In this document: piece after piece, positions 43,530-52,550 of the stretch | How positions within the stretch are numbered: the stretch's first letter is position 1 | Layout of the letters: each line of letters opens with the position of its first letter | Assembly (NCBI GenBank): GCA_046316615.1 | Contig: JBKDAN010000057.1 | Coordinates: 65,518 to 129,517 of the forward strand | DNA length: 64,000 bases | Direction: 5' to 3' | Origin: BJHL01 sp040378885 | GTDB taxonomy: Bacteria > Planctomycetota > Phycisphaerae > Phycisphaerales > UBA1924 | Position numbers and translations under genes: made by a program | Notes under the pieces: generated by a model | Seen by the model: only the letters and a program-made list of their open reading frames with translations | What the model was told of the DNA's origin: nothing | The model's database searches: none

Positions 43530-44345
43530 ATGCTCTCGCAATGCGTACAAAAACGCTCCGAGCCCCTTCGCCTCGCCCAGCTCAAATCACAGTTGGACGG
43601 TCTCGCCACACACCCCCAGCAGTCCGCTCGCCGCGTTCCACTTGCCTGGCCGCAGACCGACGCCTGGCTGGGGGGCGGCTTGTGTTGTGGAGCAATCCAC
43701 GAATGGATCGGCCTCGTGGGCGTTCCCCCCATCAGCCTCTTGGTGCACGCTGCCGCTCAGGCCGCGGTTGGCACGGACGCAGGCAGTCCCGCTGCGTGGC
43801 TCGTCTGTATCGGTCGTGAAGTCTGGCCCACGCCCAGTGCCATCTTCAGCGCCGGTGGTGGCGACCTGCTGCGTCACATGCTGCTCATCGATCCGCCCAC
43901 GGAGTCCGATCGACACTGGGCCATCGAACTCGCTTTGCGCTCCGAGAGCCTCATCGTCATAGCCGACGCGAGCGGCGTCGACATGGCAACCTCCCGCAGA
44001 TTGCAACTCGCCGCTGAAAGTGGCCAGTCGCTCGGTCTGCTCGCTCGTCCGCCACGGGATGCGCAAGCCATGTCCGTCGCAACAACCCGCTGGCTCGTCC
44101 AACCGGTGCCCACGCTCGCATCAAGCCCGCGCTGGCGCGTCACTCTTGCCCGCTGCAAGGGCTTGCAGAGTTCTCAGTCGCACAGCACGCAGGATGGCGT
44201 GCCTGGTATTGCACTCGCGCACGTCGCGCGAGGCTTCGTCACGGATGATCGCTCACTGCTGGTGGAGGTGAACGATGCGGGCCGTCTTGTCCCTGTACAT
44301 GCCGACATTCGCGAGCGACGTGATCCGACTGCAGCGGCGTCTTGA
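43530..44345 (+). CDS. imuA: ImuA, RecA-like partner of the mutagenic translesion complex
   Basis: This 271-residue protein has the RecA-related ImuA layout: a short N-terminal helix region, then RVPLAWPQTDAWLGGGLCCGAIHEWIG (the LGGGLxxGxxHE stretch), where a true RecA would have its Walker A loop. WLVCIGREVWPTP and a C-terminal RWRVTLARCKG follow. ImuA supports ImuB and DnaE2 during DNA-damage-induced mutagenesis. The gene overlaps imuB by 71 bp, so the two are co-translated. The assignment rests on motif and on the cassette order imuA-imuB-dnaE2. Confidence 0.88.
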   Translation: MLSQCVQKRSEPLRLAQLKSQLDGLATHPQQSARRVPLAWPQTDAWLGGGLCCGAIHEWIGLVGVPPISLLVHAAAQAAVGTDAGSPAAWLVCIGREVWPTPSAIFSAGGGDLLRHMLLIDPPTESDRHWAIELALRSESLIVIADASGVDMATSRRLQLAAESGQSLGLLARPPRDAQAMSVATTRWLVQPVPTLASSPRWRVTLARCKGLQSSQSHSTQDGVPGIALAHVARGFVTDDRSLLVEVNDAGRLVPVHADIRERRDPTAAAS

Positions 44346-45798
44346 CGCTCGCATGCCCATCATCCTCTGGACGCTTGATCGCCAGCGCGAGATCGTCACC
44401 TCCTGCTGCGTCACATCGTTGCGTGCGGGCGTCAGAGCCGGCATGACTGTCGCCCACGCCCGCGCTTTGCTGCCCAAAGGCGTCATGCACGCCCAGCAGC
44501 ACGACGCCGCAGTCACGCGCCGCGCGCTGCGAAGACTCGCCCTCCGCATGCACGCATTCGTGCCCACTGTCGCACTCGACCAGCGAGATGGTCTCTTGCT
44601 CGACGCTTCGGGCTGCGTGCACCTCTACGGCACCATGGAGCAACTCATCGCCCGCATCATGCGAAAGCTGGCCAAAATCGGCATCGCAGCCCGCATCGCC
44701 GCCGCACCCACGTGTACCGCCGCCTGCGCAATCGCTCGCTGCGGCCCAGTTGGCACCGTCGTGAGAGAACTCGCTGATATTCCATCAGTAACCGCCAACC
44801 TGCCACTTATCTCGCTGCGTCTGCCCTCAGGTGTCCTGCACGCGTTGTACGAGGTTGGCATCGAACAAGTCGGCCAGTTGCGCGCCATGCCCCGCGCATC
44901 ACTGGCCGATCGTTTCGGTTCAGCCGTCCTGCACGTGCTCGATCAACTCACCGGCCGCGCCCCCGAACGCCTCACGCCCGTCATCGCACGTGGCGTGTTG
45001 CAGGCTTCGCACGAACTCGCCGGTCCAACAACCCGCATCGAAGCGATCCACCTTATCGCCCAGCGCGTGCTCGAATCACTTTGCAGCATACTTCGCTGCA
45101 AACAACTCGGTTGCCGCAAAGTCGTCGTCACGCTCGACCGCTCCGACATCGATCCCCTCGCCCTCACTTTGCAAGTGGCCAAAGCCACGAGCGATCCGCA
45201 GCACATGTTCAGCATGCTGCGTCACCTGCTCGACAACGCTCAACTTGGCTACGGCGTCCAGGCAGTGCACGCACGCGCACACATTGTCAGCCGCGTGCAG
45301 CACGAACAGATGGAGGCATGGCGCACCGCAAGTGCCAGCACGCCGACCGATGGTCTGGGCCGTTTCGTGGATGCGTGCGTCGCTCGCATGGGTCCCGCGA
45401 GCGTCACCTGGGTTACGCCCGTTGCGTCACATCTCCCCGAGAACGCGCTCGTGCGTCAGATAGTGGGGGACCTCGCTCACTGCCCAACCGAACCTGCAAA
45501 TATGACGCACGCCGCTCGCCCCGCTCGCCTGCTCACCCAGCCCGCCCCCGCAGGCGTGCTCGCCGTCGTACCCGACGGCCCGCTCGCACGCATCTCAGTC
45601 TGGGGCGAGGCTATGGACATCACGCAAACCCACGGCCCCGAACGCATCGCTGGCGAATGGTGGCGTGAGGATCTCCGCACGCGCGATGCCTCCTCACTCT
45701 CGCGCGACTACTTCCGCGTGCAGACCGCCCAAGGTCGCTGGCTCTGGGTCTTCCGCTGCACCGATGGCCGCTGGTTCGTCCACGGAGAGTGGGCATGA
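44275..45798 (+). CDS. imuB: ImuB, inactive Y-family polymerase-like protein
   Basis: GGAGGTGA precedes ATG 44275 inside imuA. The 507-residue protein follows the Y-family fold but starts LSLYMPTFASDVIRLQRR, where DinB enzymes have DMDAFYASVE, so the catalytic acids are missing. That is the mark of ImuB, which acts as a beta-clamp-binding adaptor rather than a polymerase. Later motifs are RAGMTVAHARALLP, DASGCVHLYG and a helix-hairpin-helix near LYEVGIEQVGQLRAMPRASLADRFG. The C-terminus (RDYFRVQTAQGRWLWVFR) is typical of ImuB. dnaE2 starts 50 bp downstream. Confidence 0.92.
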   Translation: MRAVLSLYMPTFASDVIRLQRRLDARMPIILWTLDRQREIVTSCCVTSLRAGVRAGMTVAHARALLPKGVMHAQQHDAAVTRRALRRLALRMHAFVPTVALDQRDGLLLDASGCVHLYGTMEQLIARIMRKLAKIGIAARIAAAPTCTAACAIARCGPVGTVVRELADIPSVTANLPLISLRLPSGVLHALYEVGIEQVGQLRAMPRASLADRFGSAVLHVLDQLTGRAPERLTPVIARGVLQASHELAGPTTRIEAIHLIAQRVLESLCSILRCKQLGCRKVVVTLDRSDIDPLALTLQVAKATSDPQHMFSMLRHLLDNAQLGYGVQAVHARAHIVSRVQHEQMEAWRTASASTPTDGLGRFVDACVARMGPASVTWVTPVASHLPENALVRQIVGDLAHCPTEPANMTHAARPARLLTQPAPAGVLAVVPDGPLARISVWGEAMDITQTHGPERIAGEWWREDLRTRDASSLSRDYFRVQTAQGRWLWVFRCTDGRWFVHGEWA

Positions 45799-45848
45799 CG
45801 CACGCCGCCGCAACATCAATCAAGCCCCAAGAGCACATTGGATAGCAC

Positions 45849-48800
45849 ATGCCCGAAGAACCACTGCCAAAAGTCAAACAGCACCCGCTGCGTGCCGCCA
45901 GCCCGCTTACACCACCGCCGTGCGAGACGCTCCGCCCCGCCGCTCCACCCGTGCAATACGCCGAGCTTGCCGTCACCAGCAACTTCACTTTTCTCAGCGG
46001 CGCCAGCCACCCCGACGAACTCGTCACCCGTGCCGCCGAACTGGGCTATGCCGCCATCGCCATCACCGATACGCACTCACTCGCAGGAATCGTGCGAGCC
46101 CATGTCGCCGCCAAGCAAGCCGGCATGCAACTCGTCGTCGGTGCTCGCATCCAGTTGCAGCAGCCCACCCCCTGCAGCCTGCTACTGCACGTCATGCACC
46201 GCGACGGCTACGCCAACCTCTGCAAGCTGCTCACCTTGGGCAAGCGACGCGCTCCCAAAGCCCACTGCCACCTTTCGCTGCACGACGTGCTCACACACCA
46301 CAGCGGCCTCATGGCCACACTCCTGCCGCCGGCCACGCTCGACGAAACCTGCGTGCACTTGCTCACAGGCTTGCAGAGCGTCTTCACTCAAGATCGCCTC
46401 TCCCTCGCTCTCTCCCGCGCGTACCACGCGACCGACGCAACACGCATCCAGCAAGTCGCAGCGCTCGCGCAGCTCACAAAAGTGCCGCTCGTCGTGACCA
46501 ACGATGTGCACTACCACACGCCCCAGCGTCGCGCCTTGCAAGATGTGCTCACCTGCATCCGCGAGGGCTGCACGATCGATGAAGCTGGGTACAGGCTGCA
46601 CGCCAACGCCGAGCGTCATCTCAAGCCCGCCGAAGAAATGGCCCGTCTCTTCGCGTCCTATCCCAACGCCATCACGCGCACTCTCACCATTGCCCAGCGC
46701 TGTGTCGGCTTCACCCTCGATCAGCTCCGCTACGAGTATCCAGACGAAGTCGTGCCCCTGGGCGCCACGCCCATGAACCACCTGCGCCAGCTCACCTTCG
46801 CCGGCGCAGCCAAACGCTATCCCCAAGGCATCCCCGCCAGTGTGCACGCGCAGCTCGAGCACGAACTGCGTCTCATCGACGATCTCCGCTACGCGCCCTA
46901 CTTCCTCACCGTCCACGATCTTGTCTCCTTTGCTAGCGCACGCGGCATCCTCTGCCAGGGCCGCGGCGCAGCCGCCAATTCCGCCGTCTGTTTCTGCCTT
47001 GGCGTCACCGCGGTCGATCCCGCTCGCGTCAGCATGCTCTTCGAGCGATTCATCAGCAAAGAGCGCGACGAGCCGCCCGATATCGACATCGACTTCGAAC
47101 ACGAACGTCGTGAAGAAGTCATCCAGTACATCTACCAGAAGTACGGCCGCGACCACGCCGCCCTTACCGCAGAAGTCATCTCCTACCGCGGCCGCAGCGC
47201 AATCCGCGAAGTCGGCAAAGTCATGGGCCTGTCGCGAGACTGCGTCGACCGCCTCGCCAAAGACCTCACCTGGTGGGAAGACAAACCCGCCACGCCCCGC
47301 CGCATGCGCGAACTGGGCCTCAATCCCGGCGATCCGCATCTCTCGCGCGTGGTCGCGCTCGCACAGGAACTCATGGGCTTTCCCCGTCACCTGGGCCAGC
47401 ATGTGGGCGGCTTCGTCATCACGCGCGGCCCGCTCTGCGAAAGCGTGCCCATCGAGAACGCCGCGATGCCCGATCGCACGATCATCGAGTGGGACAAAGA
47501 CGACATCGAAGCCCTGGGCATGCTCAAAGTGGACTGCCTGGGCCTGGGCATGCTCACCTGCATCCGCAAAGCTATCGCCCTCATCAACCGACATCAACTC
47601 ACCGCACCGAACCAGCCGCTCCCGCTCGATCTTGCGACCATCCCGCCCGAAGACCCCGCGACGTACGACATGATCTGCGATGCCGACACCATCGGCGTCT
47701 TCCAGATCGAAAGCCGCGCCCAGATGTCCATGCTGCCGCGTCTCAAGCCGCGCTGCTACTACGACCTCGTCATCGAAGTCGCCATCGTCCGCCCCGGCCC
47801 CATCCAAGGCAAGATGGTGCACCCGTACCTCAAACGCCGCGACGGCATCGAGCCCGTCATCTACGCCTCTCCCGAAATCGAACGCGTCTTGAGCCGCACG
47901 CTCGGCGTCCCGCTCTTTCAGGAACAAGCCATGTCCCTCGCTGTTGTCGCCGCAGGCTTCACCCCGGGCGAGGCCGACCAGCTCCGCCGTGCCATGGCCG
48001 CATGGAAGCGCTCAGGCAGCGCGATCCTCAAATTCGAGAAGAAACTCATCGAAGGCATGCTCGCACGCGGCCACTCCATCGACTTCGCCCGCGGCGTCTT
48101 CCAGCAGATCAGCGGCTTCTCCGGCTACGGCTTCCCCGAATCCCACGCCGCAAGTTTCGCCCTGCTCGTCTACGCATCCTGCTGGCTCAAGAAGCATCAC
48201 CCCGCCGCCTTCGCCTGCGCTCTGCTCAACAGCCAGCCCATGGGCTTCTACCAGCCTTCGCAAATCGTGCAGGACGCAGTGCGTCATGCCGTCACCGTAC
48301 GTCCCCTCGACATCAATCACAGCGATTGGGATTGCACGCTCGAAGAAACGCCCGATGGTCCCGCCCTTCGCCTGGGCATGCGACTCGCCCAAGGCATGCG
48401 TGCCGACATCGCCCACACAATCGCACAGGAACGCACCGCCCGCGGCATCTACCGCTCGCTCGACAATCTCCGCCGCCGCGTGCACATTCCCGTCAGCCAA
48501 CTCCGCACGCTCGCCCAGGCCGACGCCTTCGGCTCGTTCCAGCTCCCCCGCCAGCAAGCCCTCTGGAACATGCGCCGCATGAGCGATGTCGAAGCGCCGC
48601 TCTTCGAGCAAGCAGATCTGGCAGCAGCTGACCACTCCAGCTCTCAGCCCCGCATCACGCCAGACGCAACTGATCGCAGCACACACCACGCGCACACGCG
48701 CAGCGAGTTCTCCGACCCGCTCCCCACCATCCCCGCTTCCTCCCAAGTCACCGCCGACTACCTCGCCACAGGACTCTCTCTCAAATCCCACCCCCTGCGC

Positions 48801-49157
48801 TTCATGCGAGAAACCCTCGCCGCCAAACGCGTCATCGAAAACGCCGCGCTGCAAAAACCCGCCCAAACACCCACAGGCTCGCGAGTCTCCGTGGCAGGCA
48901 TGGTCCTCGTGCGCCAACGCCCCGGCACCGCCAGCGGCATCGTCTTCATCACCATCGAAGACGAAACAGGCGTCGCCAACCTCATCGTCCGTCCTGAAAT
49001 TTACGAACGCTACCGCCGCGCCGCCCGCCATGCCGGCATCATCATTTGCACCGGCACCGTTGAACGCGCAGGCAAAGTCGTCTACGTGAAAGCCAAATCC
49101 ATTCGCAGTGCCGACACCCTCGACGACCCCCTCGTCCACTCGCGAGACTTCCACTAG
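45849..49157 (+). CDS. dnaE2: error-prone DNA polymerase III alpha subunit, DnaE2
   Basis: This 1102-residue C-family polymerase copies damaged DNA. The N-terminal PHP domain (about 38-290) has YAELAVTSNFTFLSGASHPDEL and AIAITDTHSLAGIVRAH. The palm has PPDIDIDFEHERREEVIQYIY with the catalytic Asp pair. The helix-hairpin-helix region includes GFPESHAASFALLVYASCWLKKHHPAAFACALLNSQPMGFY, a stretch typical of DnaE2. The OB fold at the end is VSVAGMVLVRQRPGTASGIVFITIEDETG. The cassette position and length identify DnaE2 rather than the replicative DnaE1. Its stop is 1 bp from that of the convergent gene. Confidence 0.95.
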   Translation: MPEEPLPKVKQHPLRAASPLTPPPCETLRPAAPPVQYAELAVTSNFTFLSGASHPDELVTRAAELGYAAIAITDTHSLAGIVRAHVAAKQAGMQLVVGARIQLQQPTPCSLLLHVMHRDGYANLCKLLTLGKRRAPKAHCHLSLHDVLTHHSGLMATLLPPATLDETCVHLLTGLQSVFTQDRLSLALSRAYHATDATRIQQVAALAQLTKVPLVVTNDVHYHTPQRRALQDVLTCIREGCTIDEAGYRLHANAERHLKPAEEMARLFASYPNAITRTLTIAQRCVGFTLDQLRYEYPDEVVPLGATPMNHLRQLTFAGAAKRYPQGIPASVHAQLEHELRLIDDLRYAPYFLTVHDLVSFASARGILCQGRGAAANSAVCFCLGVTAVDPARVSMLFERFISKERDEPPDIDIDFEHERREEVIQYIYQKYGRDHAALTAEVISYRGRSAIREVGKVMGLSRDCVDRLAKDLTWWEDKPATPRRMRELGLNPGDPHLSRVVALAQELMGFPRHLGQHVGGFVITRGPLCESVPIENAAMPDRTIIEWDKDDIEALGMLKVDCLGLGMLTCIRKAIALINRHQLTAPNQPLPLDLATIPPEDPATYDMICDADTIGVFQIESRAQMSMLPRLKPRCYYDLVIEVAIVRPGPIQGKMVHPYLKRRDGIEPVIYASPEIERVLSRTLGVPLFQEQAMSLAVVAAGFTPGEADQLRRAMAAWKRSGSAILKFEKKLIEGMLARGHSIDFARGVFQQISGFSGYGFPESHAASFALLVYASCWLKKHHPAAFACALLNSQPMGFYQPSQIVQDAVRHAVTVRPLDINHSDWDCTLEETPDGPALRLGMRLAQGMRADIAHTIAQERTARGIYRSLDNLRRRVHIPVSQLRTLAQADAFGSFQLPRQQALWNMRRMSDVEAPLFEQADLAAADHSSSQPRITPDATDRSTHHAHTRSEFSDPLPTIPASSQVTADYLATGLSLKSHPLRFMRETLAAKRVIENAALQKPAQTPTGSRVSVAGMVLVRQRPGTASGIVFITIEDETGVANLIVRPEIYERYRRAARHAGIIICTGTVERAGKVVYVKAKSIRSADTLDDPLVHSRDFH

Positions 49158-49158
49158 C

Positions 49159-50577
49159 TCAAAGCATCGGTGCCGCCAGTCTCGCGAGCCGCGCTGCAAA
49201 GCGCCGACAAGCGCCGATATCACGCCACCAGTTTGGCTCCAGCGCCTTCGCCCGCCGCAGGTCAGCCTGCAGCATCGTCGCGACACGATCCGCAAATCGT
49301 GCATCGTGCACGATACCCGTCAGCTCAAAGTTCAGCGTCATCGACCGATGATCAAGATTCGCACTCCCGATCGATGTCACATCATCGCACAGCACGACTT
49401 TCTGATGCGTGAACCCGCGTGTGTAGTGATACACCGCGACCCCCGCCGCAAGCACATCCGCGATGAACGCGTTCGCGGCATGCTCCACCAATATGCTGTC
49501 AGGCCGATTCGGCACCAGAATCCGAACATCCACGCCGCGCAGTTTTGCCAGCTCAATCGCCTGCAGAACCGCTTCTTCACACACAAAGTAAGGCGTCGCG
49601 ATCCACAGTCGCTGCTTCGCTTCCCCTATCAGCTGCAGAAACATCTTCAGTCCCTCTTCCTTGTCATCAATCGGCCCGGAAGGAAACAGCAGCATCGCAT
49701 CCACCGCATGCTCATCATCCGGTTGCGGCGCATCACTCACTCGCCACACAAACTCACGCGGTATCTGCCGCTGCGCCCAGTGCCAATCTTCCAGAAACGT
49801 CATCTGTCCGGCCAGCGCCACCGGTCCCGTCGCTCTCGCATGAGTGTCCCGCCAAAGTCCGATGCTCTCATCCCCCCCGCAATACTCACAACCCACATTC
49901 ATCCCCCCGAAAAACACCGTCACACCGTCAATCACCACCAGCTTGCGGTGATTCCGAAAGTTCAGTCGCAGTACCCGCCGCTTTGAAGGCACCGTGCGAA
50001 AGCCACTCACCGCAATCCCTGCCTCCCGCATCACCTCAAAATAGTCTTCCGGCGTGCCAGCACACCCCAGTTCGTCATACATCAGCCATACCGCGACCCC
50101 GCGCTGTTTCGCCCGTATCAGAGCAGCCCGGACGCGTTGACCGATCTCATCATCGCGATATATGTAGAACTGCATCTGCACCGTCGCCCGTGCGTCGTCA
50201 ATTGCGCTGACCAGCGACTCGTACATGTCGTCTGCGCGATCAAAGTGCCGCACCGTGTTTCCACGCGTCCACGGCAATCTCGCAAGTATGCCCAGCACGC
50301 GTAACGACGCGCGATCAGGCGTCATGGTCGCCGCCTTCATTGCCTCAAGCATCTCGCGATAGTGCCGATCCAGCGCACGCAGTCCATGCCGCCGCGCTCG
50401 CCGATATCCCTCCAGCCGCCGATCACCCATTAGCAAAAACAGCGGCGCAGCCACCGGCGGCACGAGGAGCAAAGCCAGAATCCAGCATAACGACCCCTGC
50501 GACGTGCGTCCCTCAAGTACCACACGCCACGCCAGGTACAGCCCCCATATCCACACCAACGCCCAAAGCCACCACAT
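49159..50577 (-). CDS. phospholipase-D family cardiolipin-synthase-like protein
   Basis: AGGAGG precedes ATG 50577, so the frame to 50634 is rejected. Two N-terminal membrane helices (about 2-20 and 34-54) are followed by two PLD domains. The HKD motifs are NHRKLVVIDG (first, with VFFGGMNVG) and HQKVVLCDD (second, with SIGSANLDHRSM). Members condense two phosphatidylglycerols or related lipids into cardiolipin at the inner membrane. The 472-residue length fits ClsA/ClsB-type enzymes. It opens the stress-associated region and is convergent with dnaE2. Confidence 0.9.
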   Translation of the reverse strand: MWWLWALVWIWGLYLAWRVVLEGRTSQGSLCWILALLLVPPVAAPLFLLMGDRRLEGYRRARRHGLRALDRHYREMLEAMKAATMTPDRASLRVLGILARLPWTRGNTVRHFDRADDMYESLVSAIDDARATVQMQFYIYRDDEIGQRVRAALIRAKQRGVAVWLMYDELGCAGTPEDYFEVMREAGIAVSGFRTVPSKRRVLRLNFRNHRKLVVIDGVTVFFGGMNVGCEYCGGDESIGLWRDTHARATGPVALAGQMTFLEDWHWAQRQIPREFVWRVSDAPQPDDEHAVDAMLLFPSGPIDDKEEGLKMFLQLIGEAKQRLWIATPYFVCEEAVLQAIELAKLRGVDVRILVPNRPDSILVEHAANAFIADVLAAGVAVYHYTRGFTHQKVVLCDDVTSIGSANLDHRSMTLNFELTGIVHDARFADRVATMLQADLRRAKALEPNWWRDIGACRRFAARLARLAAPML

Positions 50578-50619
50578 GTCGCCTCCTGCATGTGATCCAC
50601 CCGCCCGTCTGAAAATGAA

Positions 50620-50643
50620 GAAAGTGCCTTGCAAGGCACTTTC
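50620..50643 (-). terminator. perfect 24-bp palindrome, likely terminator of the DUF2383 gene
   Basis: Two 12-bp perfect arms (50620-50631 and 50632-50643) sit 43 bp after the stop of the DUF2383 gene on the minus strand, followed on that strand by a T-rich stretch. Read as RNA the hairpin has a small loop taken from its centre. It could also serve as a binding site because it is fully symmetric. Confidence 0.6.
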
Positions 50644-50686
50644 CTCTCATGCAGCCGCTGTCTGTGCGCAGCGCCTGCGGGTCAAC

Positions 50687-51643
50687 TCAGGATTTCGTCG
50701 CCGCCGTCGTATCGCGCCAGTTGCGCACCGTGTCGTGCGCCGTTTGCACCTGCACGAATTGCGACTGCAACACACGTCGCATCTCAGGCGTCAACTCATC
50801 GCTCTCCAGCACCTTGCGATACTTCGCAACCGCCGCATCTTCGCCCCGTTCGCACTCCGACAGAATCGCGTGATCGCCCGACGTCACCACGTTCTTGATG
50901 CCGATCCATCCGCGATGCAGCACGCCTCGCACCGTGCCGCCCTTTTCAGGCTTCTCGCCCCGACTCGCAATCAGCGGCTTCAGTTCGCCGATGAACTGCT
51001 CACGCTGTTGGCTGAAGCGTCGAAGCCCGTCCTTGAAAGTCTGGTTCTTCGCCGCTTCCGCCGCCTGATCAAACCCCTTCGCACCGTCAAACAGAAACTC
51101 AATCAAGTCATTCGTGGTTTCCGCGGACTCACGTTGCTCGCTGCTGGTTGTTTTCTTGGTCCGCTCGGCAAGTCGATCCCACGCATCCTTGCTCGCGTTG
51201 CGAACTTCGCTCCAGCCCAGACGCGAACTCTTGCGGTTCGTCGTCCACGTGCGCTGCAGTTCCGGCTCAACGTCTTCAAACGGCTTGCCCCAGTACGAGT
51301 CATACATCACCGCCGTGCTGTAGTACGCGGGTTCATAATCTGCCCAGTCCGCGTTCCGTGCGTACGGGCGATTCGTGAACTCACGCTTCCAGTACTCCAC
51401 TTCACCCGTCGGGTTCACCGCTTCCGCCGTCGTCTTGCCCACCAGTCCGCCCGCCACACCGCCCACCGCAGCGCCGGCTACCACGCCCAGGGGTCCGCCC
51501 ACAGCACCAACAACACCCCCAACCGTCGCGCCAATCGCGGCGCCAGTCCCCGTGCCCACAGGATGCGAACCCGCAGCTCCCGTGATCGGATCGCGATTCA
51601 TGTCCGCGCCAGCCGCGTTCTTGTCGTTCTTCTCGTATGCCAT
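50687..51643 (-). CDS. glycine-zipper plus DUF2383 four-helix-bundle protein
   Basis: AGGAAG precedes ATG 51643. Residues 32-70 are a glycine zipper (GTGAAIGATVGGVVGAVGG and following), a membrane-inserting pattern. Residues 80-165 are polar and rich in Trp and Tyr. From about 170 the PA2169/DUF2383 domain begins: ETTNDLIEFLFDGAKGFDQAAE, a second helix around QQREQFIGELKPLIA, then VRGVLHRGWIGIKNVVTSGD and LSECERGEDAAVAKYRKVL, a ferritin-like four-helix bundle. Such genes are found in stress operons. A copy of the 27-bp repeat element lies 121 bp before its start. Confidence 0.85.
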   Translation of the reverse strand: MAYEKNDKNAAGADMNRDPITGAAGSHPVGTGTGAAIGATVGGVVGAVGGPLGVVAGAAVGGVAGGLVGKTTAEAVNPTGEVEYWKREFTNRPYARNADWADYEPAYYSTAVMYDSYWGKPFEDVEPELQRTWTTNRKSSRLGWSEVRNASKDAWDRLAERTKKTTSSEQRESAETTNDLIEFLFDGAKGFDQAAEAAKNQTFKDGLRRFSQQREQFIGELKPLIASRGEKPEKGGTVRGVLHRGWIGIKNVVTSGDHAILSECERGEDAAVAKYRKVLESDELTPEMRRVLQSQFVQVQTAHDTVRNWRDTTAATKS

Positions 51644-51764
51644 CGCTGTCTTCCTTTCGCAGCTTCATCCCGTCCGTCCGCCTCATCGCGCTCGACGTCA
51701 AGCGCCGACATGGCCGTCATCCGGCAGGATCACATGTGTCATGGCATAACACCCCGCCTTCAGC

Positions 51765-51791
51765 ATGAATACCACGTGAATCCGACCTCAT
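51765..51791 (-). promoter_or_regulatory. 27-bp repeat element A upstream of the DUF2383 gene
   Basis: On the minus strand it reads ATGAG-N5-ATTCAC-N5-ATTCAT. The two ATTCAY boxes are 11 bp apart as direct repeats, the spacing used by OmpR/PhoB-family regulators. It is 121 bp before the DUF2383 start and in the same orientation as the gene. The rest of this 370-bp gap holds the hairpin at 51822 and no ORF. Confidence 0.6.
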
Positions 51792-51821
51792 GCCGGTCTT
51801 GTCAACTCCGACATAACGCAA

Positions 51822-51855
51822 GAAAGCGCTCGATCATCGCTGATCAGGCGCTTTC
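51822..51855. repeat. large inverted repeat between stress genes
   Basis: Outer arms GAAAGCGC (51822-51829) and GCGCTTTC (51848-51855) and inner arms around GATCA/TGATC form a hairpin of about 14 bp with one mismatch. It lies 160 bp after the acidic lipoprotein gene and could be its terminator, though no clear T-tract follows. The outer arm resembles that of the palindrome at 50620. Confidence 0.5.
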
Positions 51856-52015
51856 CAGGGACGAGTCAGATAGTGCCTTCTCGCGTCGCAACCCGCTTGC
51901 AAGCGGGGGAGGTTGAACCAGTGTGCACGCGCCTGCATGACAAGCGCGAAGTGCCGAACATCGATCTCATCTCACGACCGATGCGACGCTTCTTGGCTCT
52001 GCACGTCAGTCGCAT

Positions 52016-52240
52016 TCACTTTGGCTTCACTTCGTTCGCGGCGTCTTCCAGTTCGTCCTGGGCATCTTCCGCGACGTCCTTCACATCATCCGCCACATCC
52101 TCCGCGGCGTCTGTCACGTCATCCGCAGCTTCTTCCGCAGCGTCGCCCGCATAGCCGGACTCATCGCATCCCGCTGTGACCATCGCGCCGGTCAGGAGAC
52201 CGACTGCCGAAGTGATCGATGGTGCCAGTTCGCGCTTCAT
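52016..52240 (-). CDS. small acidic lipoprotein (74 aa)
   Basis: AGGAG lies 7 bp before ATG 52240. The signal peptide ends with the lipobox VTAGC (acylated Cys near residue 25). The mature part is one long acidic amphipathic helix with a repeat of the type AADDVTDAAEDVADDVKDVAEDA, ending with VKPK. Like entericidins and other small stress lipoproteins, it probably lies at the outer membrane. A perfect 14-bp palindrome, CAACGTG-CACGTTG (52275-52288), lies 34 bp before its start and may be an operator. Confidence 0.8.
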   Translation of the reverse strand: MKRELAPSITSAVGLLTGAMVTAGCDESGYAGDAAEEAADDVTDAAEDVADDVKDVAEDAQDELEDAANEVKPK

Positions 52241-52297
52241 GTGTGTACTCCTGTGCCAGAGTGCATCTTGGTATCAACGTGCACGTTGTCACTTCGC

Positions 52298-52480
52298 TCA
52301 GGGCTTCACACCAGGTGAACCTTTCCTAAAGAAGCTCAGCGCGGCGGAGATCAGAAACAGCACGATGAACACGAAAAACAGAATCTTCGCGATGCCCACC
52401 GCGGTTCCCGCGATCCCGCCAAATCCCAGAACTGCCGCGATCAACGCGATGATCAGAAAGCCAATTGCCCAGTACAGCAT
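52298..52480 (-). CDS. DUF1328 small membrane protein (60 aa)
   Basis: AAGGAG precedes ATG 52480. The sequence MLYWAIGFLIIALIAAVLGFGGIAG matches DUF1328 (YtjA family), small two-helix inner-membrane proteins often induced by stress. The second helix is about 28-48, and FFRKGSPGVKP forms the cytoplasmic tail. It lies between the entericidin-like gene (70 bp upstream) and the acidic lipoprotein gene, all on the minus strand. Confidence 0.92.
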   Translation of the reverse strand: MLYWAIGFLIIALIAAVLGFGGIAGTAVGIAKILFFVFIVLFLISAALSFFRKGSPGVKP

Positions 52481-52550
52481 GTGTTAACTCCTTGTTGTGC
52501 CTCGCCGTGTACGCTCTGTGAACCCCGTTTCCGTCGTCGTCACTGCCGCG

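Noticed and set aside
46182..47927. 581-codon minus-strand ORF inside dnaE2
   Set aside because: Antisense to the catalytic core of DnaE2; Asp/Glu/Gly/Val-rich composition typical of antisense frames in GC-rich genes.
45849..49157. Replicative dnaE1 as identity of the polymerase gene
   Set aside because: Length, DnaE2-type C-terminal region and the imuA-imuB neighbours point to the error-prone form.
48012..49304. 430-codon minus-strand ORF at the end of dnaE2
   Set aside because: Antisense to dnaE2 with no recognisable domain.
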